Below are positions 1 to 12,580 of a stretch of DNA of 64,000 bases, piece by piece (position 1 is the first letter of the stretch; each line of letters begins with the position of its first letter). The notes beneath the pieces were generated by a model, which worked only from the letters and a program-made list of their open reading frames with translations, did not search any database and was not told where the DNA came from. A program made the translations under genes and the position numbers. The DNA is taken from NCBI GenBank assembly GCA_037952775.1, contig JBANAY010000001.1:4774001-4838000 (forward strand), given 5' to 3'. This DNA is from Clonostachys chloroleuca (taxonomy: Eukaryota; Ascomycota; Sordariomycetes; Hypocreales; Bionectriaceae).

Positions 1-2
1 AA

Positions 3-218
3 AAGGACCAAGAAAGAGTTGCCAAGGCAAAAGCTAAAGGGACCAAGAAATCTGCACCAGCTAAGAATTCTGCACCAGTGAAGAAGCCTGCCCCTGCCAA
101 GAATCCTGCGCCAGCCAAAAACCCTTCACCAGCCAAGAAAGCCGGCCCAGCTGGAAAAGCGAAGGGACCTTCGAAGCGCAGGGCACCTTTGAAGCGCAGG
201 GCACCAAGAAAGGCTTAG
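3..218 (+). CDS. C-terminal tail of a Lys/Ala/Pro-rich basic protein (partial)
   Basis: The reading frame is open from the window edge to a TAG at 216-218 and gives 71 residues made almost only of Lys, Ala, Pro, Gly and Arg. It contains repeated PAK(N/K) units and ends in two APxKRR-like blocks. Tails like this occur in linker-histone-like and other nucleic-acid-binding proteins, where the charge contacts DNA or RNA. The folded part lies outside the window, so the family cannot be named. No start codon is present because the gene begins upstream. Confidence 0.6.
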   Translation, partial: KDQERVAKAKAKGTKKSAPAKNSAPVKKPAPAKNPAPAKNPSPAKKAGPAGKAKGPSKRRAPLKRRAPRKA

Positions 219-1110
219 ATTCTCCCAAAGCCCAAAGTGCCCAAAAAATTTCAGGAAGCTACCAAGAATGAAAGGCCGTCCTTCAACTTCAGGTTACTCA
301 GACTCGCATCATATCTCAGGCGAGTATGCACAGCTTTCATTTGTAGGGCATCCTGTCGGATGGGTTGTTTGATGTATGTGCTGGCTGAGGGATTGGATTT
401 TCCAAGAAGGGTATTGTTTGTAAATGTAACGCCAGAGAGCCGATGACTCTACTAGCCTTCAACGGAGGCTGGCTCTCAAAGTACCTAGTCGGAAACGGGA
501 AGGTTTGGGCTTCGGAAGAGGTCGGATTAGGGGATTTGAATTCGTTGTTATTAAGGCAGCCATTATTGGTCTTTGATTACATATTCTTAGTTGCTGGAAA
601 TAGGTCTCGACTTGAACCCTCTTGATTTTGGTTCCTTTAGTTGTTGGGGAGGCCATGTTTATGATAGAGTGAAAAGATATATCTGGGACTTGTCAGTTTT
701 AGATGACAATACACATTTGTCTCGATAAATGGAGGGCTTTTCATGGGGGTTTCTATACCAGGCTCAACTGCTAGGAAAAGTACAAAGATCATATCTGGTT
801 AAGCTCGCAGCTATATCAAGCTCCAGTTCGACATCTGGCCAGTCTATTTAATCTGGAAATTTACATTTGGTAAGCTGAGATACCGCGACCATAAACCCGA
901 CAAATCCACCTCCATAACCATGTCATAGAGAATATTCGAGATATCTACTAGATGATTTTATTGTTCAGTTGATTCTCGTGGGTCCGAGTCACGTCATTGG
1001 AGGCCTTAAGATCCGTCATGATGGTAGTCGTGGACTCAACATACTTGCCGTTCACTACATCAAATGTGAACATCAACCAATCAGACGCAAATAATTAATG
1101 AAATGATCAA
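219..1110. other. Intergenic, no gene recognised
   Basis: Only short overlapping ORFs without recognisable domains or good codon structure. It separates the 3' end of the Lys-rich gene from the 3' end of the old-yellow-enzyme gene, so it is a convergent intergenic spacer. Confidence 0.5.
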
Positions 1111-2598
<1,488 letters not shown>

Positions 2599-4500
2599 TT
2601 CTTCAAATAAAATAGCTGTCTTTCGTTGTGTCTAAAATGTGTGACAGTCCCGCGCTGATAGTTTGTAGAGGGCTGGAACTATCAATGTCGTGGCGGCTAT
2701 TTATCAAATATCCTTTGGTTTTCAAAGATTGAGACCAGCCTCTAGTGGCCACTTCCCAAACAGGGAAATGCTATAAGGGGTAAGTAATCTAGTACTTGCA
2801 CCTAGCTGTGGTAGATTTGTAATGTGACAAGATGTTCCCAGACTATGATCAGAAAGGCTGCCAGACTGCATTTCATTCACTTCCCCCTCCATGGTTCATT
2901 CCCTAGACCCCAAACCCCCGGACTCCAGATCACTAAGCTTAGTGGACATTGTATGCTCAAGGTTTGCACCATGTCTCACTAGTTGTTCCCATTTTCTACC
3001 CCGGATCTCATGTTCGGATCAAGAAACTGCCTCAAGTCCTATTGGCCCCTCGCAGTCTAGGACGCCTACGATGACCGACGAGGGGTACGAAAGACGCGTT
3101 TTGAGATTAAATTAATCAGTCGAGGTTCTCGGATTGACCGTTTCCACGGCAAAGTCACTAGCATGGTGCTATGCATGTCAACCATGCTCAAATCCATCAG
3201 ATGGTATGGCTTCTTTCCGATTATTGTTGGTGTAGGTATTTCAAGACTGGGGTAATTACCATATCTGGTTTTTACCCCATAATCCCTTTTGATTTGGATT
3301 AATAATCGAACCTGTCCTCCAACGCGCTTCATTCAGTAGAAGTACCTATGAAGAAATGTTCTTCAATCGAGTACTCGTAATATCGCAGGGAGCGTTCTTG
3401 GAATCTTATGAGCGGATGTGCTCCAAATAAGATACTTTAATTTTAAACGCGCAAACCTGTGAGTGAGCCATCCCAATCGCGTGCCGTCGTACACCGTAGT
3501 GATCGTAGCCAAAATATAGATCGTACTCATCCAAACATATCATTATGCCAGATAAGCTTTGATCTTCTAAATATCACGTGCGGGAGCTATAAAACACATT
3601 TTACAGGCTGTGATAGTGTCTAATTGGTGATTTACTTCTCCTTTTTTACATATTTACGCATGGGTTGACTCGGGAAACTGAAAGCTTTAGGGTAGGCGGA
3701 TATTCGCCGCGCCTCAAGGAACTGTGGGGCACATCTGTTGTGGCGGGGGCTGCGCCACATGAGAATGCGAGCCAATCACTTATGAACATTCGCTGGGCCG
3801 AGGTAGACGTGATTGTTGATTGATGACATAAACACACTCTTGCACGCGTGTTTTCGAGAATCAGGCTGATTAACCAATGCTTCAATCCAGGCCCGTGACT
3901 GGGACAAGCCTTCTGTGCAAATCAAGCAGCCTTTTCTCACATGGTCTTAGAGACAACATTTGTCGGATTTTCCGGAAGAATGGCGGCTGCTAGTATTGCG
4001 GGATGCTTTCAATTGGATTCCCCAACCCGTTTTGAGGCCAGACAAATAACCCCGCCACTTATGGGCATATGTCACCCTTGTCTCGGTCATAGCTGTGTTG
4101 CTCTCTGGTGCTTTTGCTAGCCTCCTCATGGTCTTTGGCTGTTGCTGAGGTTTCCTCGTTCTTCAGCTGAACTATTTTTGCATGAATAAATGCATGGTAA
4201 CAAGAAATTAGAGGCAGAAACACGGGCGTTGGAGAAATAGGTTGTGGATCTAGTTGATTGAAATCATGGTCTTTTTATGTTAGATGGTGGCCTCGTTCAC
4301 TTAAGCGAGGCTTGCCATTGAGTGGTCCTTTGCGCTACCTGTCATTAGGAATTATTAAATCTACAAGTTCGCATTATTAGTAGCTGGCCGCCTTTTGGAG
4401 AGGATGGTAGGAAAGCCCATCAACCACACTAGATCGTTGTTATAAGAGTCGGGCTGAGCAGTTTCTCCTGACGTAGACTGAGATCGCGTTTTTCGTTTAG
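2599..4500. other. Intergenic, no gene recognised
   Basis: About 1.9 kb between the 5' end of the old-yellow-enzyme gene and the amino-acid-oxidase remnant. Short ORFs on both strands show no domain or splice logic. No repeat or terminal inverted repeat was seen. Confidence 0.45.
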
Positions 4501-4528
4501 CATACTTAGGGATCTCAATCGATCGAGA

Positions 4529-5678
4529 GTAACTATTCTGGGCGCTGGATGAGTGGAATTACGTCTTGCTCCTGGTTGTAAGCTGGTTGCACTAACACAC
4601 TTTGGTGTCAAGGGTTTGAGCATCGCAAGTCAACTGCCCTCAACTTACCAGATAAATATTTTAGGACAGCAACTCCCGGGAGATCCCTTTGACAATGAAT
4701 ATACGAGCCAATGGGCTGGTGCTTGCTGGGTTGGGGTGTCCATGTCCAGTCCCCGAGATCAGCGCCTCCAGCTGGAATCCTTTGCGGTTTTGTGGCGTCT
4801 TGCTAAGGTCCATCCAGAATCAGGTCTGAGAAGAAGTAAAATGTCTGAAATATTCGAGAACGGGGCTCGTGAGGATATTTGGTATTCCTCGAAAGTCCCA
4901 GGTTTCGGATGGCTGGAGGACGATGAACTGCCTGCGACGGCTAGGTTCGGGATGGAATATTAGATGGTCTGCATTTCACCTCCCGTATTCTTATCCTGGA
5001 CGAGACACAGGCTCGAGGCTAGAGGAGTCCAGTCTCACTACAGCATTGTTCGTTCTTTGGCGGAGCTGAGGGACTTCGGCCATGATGTGCTTATCAATGT
5101 CACTGGCGCACGAACGAAGGACCTCAAAGACGTGGATGAGCCAAGTCTTGTCCCGTACCGATTGCAATCTCTTAGAAAGATTATGATGAGTGCTATAGCT
5201 ACCGCGGGAATAGGGAATACTATTTCAACATGTTTGGAAGACCTGATGGTACCACCTGCGTTGGAGGGATCAAGACATTGGGCGTGAATGACCGCACGGT
5301 ATACGATCAAGACGGTCAGACAGTAAGTCCTCCCCTACCGCCACCACTTACCACGGGAATATGGTCCCAAAAGCATGACCCTGGCCCTGGTTGAAACTCT
5401 AGATTCTGACGCGTGGACACGAAAAATTGCCCTCAAACCTTTCCTCCCCATATCTAGATGATTACGGAATCCTGTACGACATCGCGACCGCGTACGAATT
5501 CAGGCCCCAGGAGAAAGGTGGAGTCAGAGTAGAGAAGGAGGTCATTGACGGCCGGAAGGTCGTGCACGCATACGGTCAGGAGGCAGGAGGATATTGCTAT
5601 AGCTTTGGCATCGCGAAAGAAGCCTCGGAGTTGGTGGCTGAATACATCTTTGAGATGCCACTGAAAAGTAGATTTTAA
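4529..5678 (+). pseudogene. D-amino-acid oxidase pseudogene (FAD-dependent, DAO family)
   Basis: The translated pieces follow the whole DAO family order: a VTILGAG dinucleotide-binding start (4529), GLSIASQL, the DNEYTSQWAGACW block, GFGWLEDDELP, the C-terminal RPQEKGGVRVEKE motif and the HAYGQEAGGY motif that ends the FAD site. Damage is multiple. No in-frame ATG precedes the GxG motif. The first intron (about 4550-4612) lacks a clean donor and acceptor. An in-frame TAG lies at 4961-4963. A one-base deletion lies near 5175-5179, after which homology continues in another frame to about 5322. A normal intron (5323-5402) and last exon (5403-5678) survive. DAO normally oxidises D-amino acids in peroxisomes. 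Here no functional product is expected. Confidence 0.85.
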
Positions 5679-7007
5679 GGCCCCATGGAAGGATATGTAC
5701 GGAGGCATAAGTAATGGAACCGAGTACCATATCCACGTGTTAGCAAAAACAATCCGAGTTGGTTTTAGAGCATTTGTAATCAGCCCTGAGCGGAGGATCT
5801 GAGCCCCCTGCCTTTGAAGCCCCGAACACTCCCTCTGTCTGAGTCTCTTTCCTTTTTCGTCGGTAGGGGAACATGTAAATATATGTGAAAACGACGCCCT
5901 TTCCCCTCGTGCGGGCTTTACCCGGTTTTAAATATATCATCACCACCATCATCAATCAGCCCTGAATAATGAGCAAGGGGGACCATACCTTGGCAAAATG
6001 GGCGCCTCTATTTTGAAACCAACGAGGAAGCACCTTTTATATCGAAAGCGACATTAGAGTGGTCAAGATATAGGTCTTGTAGGGGAGAGGTTTGAGAAGA
6101 CAATTAAACATACCCCCGAATTTGCGACGCCCTTTGATTTGGTCCGTTCTGTTGAGAAATAATTATTCGTTGCGTTGAGATGTCGGGTTTGGCATCTTCA
6201 TTGCTGTTTTTTTCTTTGTACTTGAAATCTCTCATCCGTTGAGGTATAATTATTAATACATGTATCCAGGTTCGGGAATAAGGAAGAGACGCTGCCGTCT
6301 TATTTTGCTCGATAGAATTGTTTTTATTATTAATGACGCTTGATATGAGTAGCCGATTGATCCGATACAGAGGATGATGAAAGCCTGACTCGCCGATATC
6401 AACCGGCTTGACATTGACCCGGCGTGGGCCATCGTGATGTCGCATACCGCTCATGACTGGAGCAATGCCTTATGATTCATAGTTTGTCATCGAAAGGGAC
6501 AGACCGACTAGAAGAATGATGAGATGATGGTGTAGGACTCGGCGTGTTGGAAGAAGTATGGTCTGAAAGGGTGGCCCTGACGCAGTTAGAAGACACAATC
6601 TCCGTCGTTGCTAATTTTTCACGCGGAGTTTCGGATTCTAAGGCTTCAATCCTGCGCTAACTCCATTACATCCATCTTACAGGCCGCTTCATTGGCCTTT
6701 GAGCCCTTCCAGTCTCCAGAAATGACATGCTAAACGACCCACCTCAGCACCTTATCGCCGCTGGGGGTGTCGAGCAAACGGGTCAGCCTAACCGAAATCA
6801 TCGTGAAGGCGTTACAAGCGATGTCCGTAGGCGATAGCGCAGCCTCTGATCGCTCTGATCGCAACAGGTTCCATACTTTTCTGTCGTCATGACTGGGACC
6901 AAAACCCCACCATCGAACCGTCATTCCGTTGTTCTTCGAGCCATGTGAATCCACCGCGGTGTGACATCTCGTGTTTAGGAAGCGATGGATCTATCACTCA
7001 CTAAACC
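5679..7007. other. Intergenic, upstream region of the alcohol dehydrogenase
   Basis: About 1.3 kb with only short unsupported ORFs. It contains the promoter side of the alcohol dehydrogenase at 7139. Nothing else recognised. Confidence 0.4.
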
Positions 7008-7015
7008 TATATAAA
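7008..7015 (+). promoter_or_regulatory. TATA box of the alcohol dehydrogenase gene
   Basis: A perfect TATATAAA lies 124 nt upstream of the ATG at 7139, a normal distance for filamentous fungi. The leader after it is pyrimidine-rich. Confidence 0.55.
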
Positions 7016-7138
7016 GGATGGCCATCCTTCCCATAGGATTCTACCTGATCCGCTCTCGTAGCAAAGAAACTACCCTTACAACTTAGAGTCTGCTCCCAAA
7101 CATCCTTTACCCATAACAACTTTGATCAACCATTCGAC

Positions 7139-8431
7139 ATGGCGTCTACCGATTACAAGTTCGAGGGCTGGCTCGGTCATGATGCCGACAGCGTCAACGG
7201 AAACATGAAGTGGGGAGAGTTTGAGCCCAAGAAATGGACAGAGGACGACGTCGATATCCAAATCACCCACTGCGGTATTTGCGGCTCGGACCTGCACACT
7301 CTGTCGGCTGGTTGGGGTGCTACCCCTTTCCGTACGTCATCCTTAGCTACTGCGAGCAAGCCCCATTAGAAGCCTTTGCACGCTGACCATCTGGAATTGA
7401 ACTACAGCCTGCTGTGTTGGACATGAGATTGTAGGAAAGGCCGTCCGCGTCGGCAAGAATGTCAAGAACATCGCCGTTGGTGACCGTGTCGGTGTCGGCG
7501 CTCAAGCCATGAGCTGCCAAAAAGACGATTGCCCCGAGTGCTCAGCTGGACTCGAGAACTACTGCGGTCGTCCCCAAAAGGTGATTAGAACCGCTGAAGC
7601 ACCCCTTCATTCTGCATTTGTCGACTAACAGGTTTTGTACAGGCCAACACATACGGCGATGTGTATGCGGATGGCCAGGGCAAGTCATATGGTGGCTATG
7701 CCGACTACAACCGTACAAATGGCCATTTCGTGATCAAGATTCCCGAAGGCCTGGCCTCGGAGGATGCCGCGCCCATGCTCTGCGGTGGTGTAACCGTATA
7801 TAGCCCCCTTAAAACCAACGGCTGCGGGCCTGGCAAGACTGTCGGTATTGTTGGCGTGGGCGGTCTGGGACATTTTGGAGTCTTGTTCGCTAAGGCGCTG
7901 GGCGCTGACCGTGTTGTCGGCATCTCCCGAAAGGCCGAGAAGCGTGATGAGGTTCTGAAGTTGGGCGCGGACGAGTATATCGCTACCGACGACGACGAGG
8001 ACTGGGCCACAAAGGGTCGGCGTTCCCTGGATCTCATCGTCAGCACAGTTTCCAGCGAAAAGATGCCAATGAATGACTATCTTAAACTGCTTAAGGTGGG
8101 TGGCAGCCTCATTCAAGTTGGGTAAGTGACCAGTTCCATTTTTATAACAATGAACGTCCTTCTTGCTAACATGGATGTGACATAGTGCCCCTGACAAAGG
8201 AAACCTCCCCCGATTAATGTTTTCATCTTGCTCGGCAACGGAATCAAGATTGGCGGCAGTGGCGTTGGCTCACCTGACGAGATCAGAGAGATGCTGGAGC
8301 TTGCTGCTGAGAAGGGCATTAAGCCTTGGGTAGAAAAGCGGCCGCTGAAGGATGCCAACCAAGCCATCCTCGATGTTAAGGCCGGAAAGCCAAGGTTCAG
8401 ATATGTCCTCGTCAACGAGAAACATGCCTAG
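7139..8431 (+). CDS. Zinc-dependent alcohol dehydrogenase, cinnamyl-alcohol/ADH6-like (one frameshift)
   Basis: Medium-chain dehydrogenase that interconverts aldehydes and alcohols, probably with NADP(H) as is usual for the ADH6/CAD family. Exons 7139-7331, 7408-7580, 7643-8121 and 8186-8431. Introns of 76, 62 and 64 nt. Visible are HCGICGSDLH (about residue 44-53, catalytic zinc), the GHE motif, a four-Cys structural-zinc loop between CQKDDC and ENYC, and the GVGGLGHFGV nucleotide-binding loop. In the last exon the C-run at 8207-8211 has five bases. Six would join GNLPP to the conserved INVFILLGNGIKIGGSG block and give 363 residues, the family length. As written the reading frame is lost for the last 76 codons. 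Homopolymer error is more likely than inactivation because every other element is intact. Confidence 0.88.
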
Positions 8432-8843
8432 GATGCATGAGTTCCGCGAGGGGTCCGTTTTGCTTTGTTCATGTAGCTATCGATAGAGGCGAGCTATTTT
8501 AGACTTTCTTTTTAGAAAAAAAATAATATAATGAGATTGCATACTCTTCTGGGTTTGGGTGGCCTGGAGAATCGACCAACCGTAGCTAAGAATGTAATTG
8601 CAACCACATTTCTGAAAGGCCATATTCAACTTACGATCGTCTTGGCACATCGACAGCCTGCATGAAGAAGCGCCGCTTTTCTTGCCTACACTCATTGAAC
8701 CTTCTTCAATTGTACCATATAGATGTGGGAAGCGGCATAGTTGATTAATTGAATTATTCTCCTTTCATTATTTCCCATTTCCCCCCTCAATGCTAGTGCA
8801 GCGTGGCGGGTCGACAATCTGAGAAGTTTCTGAAATCACTATT

Positions 8844-8848
8844 GTTCA
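8844..8848. repeat. Left target-site duplication of the solo LTR
   Basis: GTTCA directly before the TGTTGG end of the LTR. The same five bases follow the CCAACA end at 9507-9511. Confidence 0.75.
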
Positions 8849-9506
8849 TGTTGGTGTCGCCACCCAACAGCTTCCAGTTATACAGGTAAAAGGGATATAT
8901 TAAGACTGTTGCTTCTAACTAGTAATTACAGGAGAGATCCGTTGACCCTTATATCCTAAGGAATCCCTTGATCGTATCTTCGTGCGAGCAGCCCGGTTTC
9001 GGGCTTGTAAGGTCCGTTAATTATCCCGTTGGTATATAATTAGTTAGGGATCTTCATATCCGTTAGACCGAGGTTGTGACCTTTCCTTCAACTTGTGCGT
9101 TTGATAGGATCAGAACGCTCTTCGAGCTATTGGGCCTGTGCTGATAACTCGGTCTTCGGTTGATCGTCAGAGCCGTAGTTCGCGATAGATCCTACCGGCT
9201 AGGGTTGCTCGAGCCGATAGGTCAGGGCCTTGACGATCGGGTCCAGTTAGGTTGCAACCTTCCAACCTGACTAATTGACCCCTCTCGGTGAAATTGATCC
9301 TTCTAGGTCGGTTGTATCACGGCCACGGCTATCGTGCGATTGAACCTTACTTTTGCAATCGCGGCTGGTCCGGCTTCCACGGAATTCCTGATGGTATTTG
9401 CTAGTAAATTGTGTGTGCGTTCGAACAGGCTGGGCTGCGGGCTTCAACCTTCGTGGATTATCTCGGTAGTTAACGATATCTCTCTATCGCCCGCTTGGCA
9501 CCAACA
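8849..9506. mobile_element. Solo LTR of an LTR retrotransposon (658 bp)
   Basis: The element starts TGTTGGTG and ends CACCAACA, an 8-bp perfect inverted terminal repeat with the canonical TG...CA ends. It is flanked by identical 5-bp direct repeats GTTCA. No gag or pol coding sequence is present, so this is the product of recombination between the two LTRs of a former full element. The TGTTGG...CCAACA ends resemble those of fungal Ty1/copia elements, but family assignment is inference. It explains the gene-free stretch downstream of the alcohol dehydrogenase. Confidence 0.78.
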
Positions 9507-9511
9507 GTTCA
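9507..9511. repeat. Right target-site duplication of the solo LTR
   Basis: GTTCA directly after the CCAACA end, matching 8844-8848. Confidence 0.75.
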
Positions 9512-9842
9512 ACTCACCATTGCTCAACTTGCCATTGAAGATTGGCCTGTCAATCGCAAAGCAGATTCAATAGTTAGATAATGTGCTAGTAGTTTCGTAT
9601 ATTCAAAAAATTGGAAGATGCAGCGAGGCTGGAAAAGTGTATTCAGTATTCTTGACAATGGGTTGCTCGTCGCCGTAACTTTAGCCGGCGAGTAGGTAGA
9701 CGATATAACGGTTTTTCCTCGAGCTGCACTCTTCTTTCATCAACTCTCCTCATCTTCATCTTTCACCTCACAGATTCGTATCCCACATTCTTCAGTTTTT
9801 CAAATTCTCTTCTTTGGCTGCTGGACTAGTCAGCTTCAAACC
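9512..9842. other. Promoter region of the F-box/LRR-like gene
   Basis: 331 nt without a gene, with a CT-rich leader (9721-9790) just before the ATG at 9843. No other element recognised. Confidence 0.4.
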
Positions 9843-11354
9843 ATGGCACTCGACAGATATCCTACAAAGATCGAGGCTGGAATCCTCCATCTTCCTGATC
9901 TGGTTATGCACCGAATCTGCACGTTCTTCTGCAAACACTGTGAGTCGCCGTCACTAGGCGAGGAAGATGCGCCTGAGCATCTCACGCATTGAGGACAGGC
10001 AACACTACTAAACCCTTGTAGAGTCGCAAAATTTCATTACAACGCGCAACGAATTCTCTACCACAACATCGACATCCAGATCCCCCGCAATTACCTTCAA
10101 AGGCCCCTTGAAGTCACAATCGGTTTGCTCACAAGCCTTAGGATCAATCCCCACCTGAAGAACCTTGTCAAGTCATTGAGCATCCAAGACGTGCCCTGGG
10201 CTGGACCCGGCTACTGCCATATTCGTGAGTCTTACGACAATCTACTACTGCCGGAATCGCTCCTGAACGACCTGAGGACTCTCTCGCACGGCCTTCGAAT
10301 CCCGCTCTGCAACGTCCAGCTCAAAAAAACAAATCTTGTGGAAACATTGATGCAATTGATCTTCGTCTCTGGACAGTCATCACCCGAATTGAAACTCGCT
10401 GTTCGTCCTCAAAGTCCCTGGAAAGACGAGTTATTTACTGTTTGGAAGACCCTCGGAGATCATAGTGCAACGCTGTTTCTAACAGAACGTCTCAGTTTCA
10501 TCCTCCCGTCAATTCCGAAGTGCAGCTGTCACAGAAGATTACATGGGCTCATGCCTCATCAATACATCGAGAACACGGCGGCTAGATGTCTAATCGGCCA
10601 GGCCGCGCAGTCGCTTCGGAGCCTAGCTTGCACGGCAAATGATCTACAGGATACTCCCCGTCTCCCGCAGCTTCAAAATCTGAAACGTTGCATCTAGGAG
10701 GAGCCCGCACCACATCTTGCACTAGCCATGGAACAGCTCCCAAGCCTTCGTCGATTGTCGTGTGAGTATTACGGCCTCAGCTGGACCGGCGCTGAACGCC
10801 CCCATAGACATTTCCAGGCCCTGAAATCCTGTTCCGCCACTCTCCAGGAACTGAGAATATCGGCAAACAAGTCCATGGTTCTCGAGTCACAGCTTATACA
10901 GGCTGGGCTCCGCAGTCTGAAGCAATTCAAGATACTTCCGCTCCTGGGCTTCAAAGTGCTCAGGTCATTCTCATTCGACGGCAAAATCATGAGGCGGTTT
11001 GCTAATTCCCTTGAGCAGGCGATGCCATCCCCCGATGGCGATGAACTTTGCCCCGTCCTGTTGCCGGACTCGCTGGAGACGATCCATATCAACTTGGATG
11101 AAATAAGCCAGATGGGCGATGGGGAATTCGAGAAACCCTGCATGGACGCCATTTTCTATGCAGGGAAGAAAAACTTGCGAATGGTGGTCATTTCGTCAAC
11201 GCGCCGTCACCAGCGTAAATTCACGATGGCGAATCTTAGGGCTGGCCCAAGAGGATCGCGACAAGAGCACGGCTGGGAAATCGCAGAAGTACACGACGAC
11301 GAAAGACTCCGTTTGACGCAAGAGGAAGATTTCCCAGCTTGGGACGGCTGTTAA
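9843..11354 (+). CDS. F-box/leucine-rich-repeat-like protein with an internal stop
   Basis: The N-terminus has an F-box-like start (HLPDLVMHRICTFF, about residues 16-29), followed after one intron by leucine-rich segments typical of fungal F-box/LRR proteins, which recruit substrates to SCF ubiquitin ligases. Exons 9843-9939 and 10024-11354; intron 84 nt with acceptor at 10022-10023. The frame is open except for a TAG at 10695-10697, after which the same frame continues to 11354 with clear similarity in style (MEQLPSLRRL and LPDSLETIHINLDE). Full length would be 475 residues. Around the stop, another frame reads LHLGGA, as expected for an LRR strand, so two compensating indels are an alternative to a point mutation. 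Function is inferred from architecture only. Confidence 0.6.
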
Positions 11355-12463
11355 GCCAGGAAGCACGGACTGATGGCTACGTTTTGTTTTTTTAATGAGA
11401 GGTTTTTGCGTTAACTAGGTTCTGCCAAATTATATTCCACACTTCCCCTGGTGGGAAATAATCATCCAAAATTCGCGAAACAGGACATGAACCTTGACTT
11501 CCAATCACCCAATAATCCCAATGCACAATGTCGCCTTTCACTTGCCTAGACGGCCGTAGAAAGAGATCAATTAACTCCGAGGCATGAACCCCGGAGCTCT
11601 TAGCACAATGGAAATAGGTAAGCATGAGAATGGAAGCCAAGAGATTATTCAGTATAAGGCAGCTAGTCCCCCCAGTAATCGAACAAGCTGCTTTTCTGAT
11701 GCCATGTGTAGTGATTCATTTGGAGGGTAGCATCTGACCGTTACCTATTCGTCCCATCTGACGCTCTTGCGCCGCTAACTCACAGTATTGAGGTAGGATC
11801 GACCCATCAAAACGGTTGGGGGGATAAGCGCAACGTTGACACGCCTTTCTCCAAAGAGGAAGTTGGGAACTGTCAACTTCGGTCTTATGATGCGACGTGG
11901 CCGCGCCTGTCCACATCTTATGGAGTTCTCAAATATACCAATGTTACCGGATGGTATTGCGTGCCAGTCCTCAAACAGGCATAAGACTCTCCCTCTCATC
12001 AATATCTACAGGGCTGGAGACTGGGATAGATAGACCGGATGACTTCCACCACGCCGAGGAAGATAAGGCTGAGTAATGTATTACCCCGAGACTGTGATAA
12101 ACCGCTCGCACCCTGCTGACTCTTGGTTTTGTTGATGCAACACCGCGTAAAGCCAGGGGAGCAGCATGTGGATATATTCAATATCTTGGGATCTTGGGAA
12201 ACCAAAGTCCGTCCTCCATACGCTGGGGTTCGTACCAGATGACTATATTTCTCTCTGAACTATACTAGTGCTGACACCTATCGATTCATACCACCTTCTT
12301 CTTTTCCAAGGATACATACCATTTTACTGGCGGTTCCATAGTGTAGGGCATGGCCGGAAGTCTATGTTGAACCGTGAAATATCACTCAATGTGCCAAGAC
12401 GTTACAATCTCCTATTGAGAGGTAACCTGTGAAGTGTCAGTGTGCTTAGAGCTGTAGGAAACG
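11355..12463. other. Intergenic, no gene recognised
   Basis: About 1.1 kb with weak overlapping ORFs on both strands and no recognisable domain. The right end is the promoter of the serine protease. Confidence 0.4.
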
Positions 12464-12470
12464 ATATAAA
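12464..12470 (+). promoter_or_regulatory. TATA-like box of the serine protease gene
   Basis: ATATAAA about 111 nt before the chosen ATG at 12581. Confidence 0.4.
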
Positions 12471-12580
12471 GCACCCATTTGTCCTTGGATATCTTGGGCT
12501 TCGCAAACCGTCTCAAAGAGAGGATTTACAAACAAGCCAAAATAAATTGCCTGGAATCTTGCTTGTATATCATCTCAATC

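Noticed and set aside
5740..6454. Minus-strand ORFs of 71 and 116 codons upstream of ADH
   Set aside because: Low-complexity or random-looking sequence, no domain, no homologous feel.
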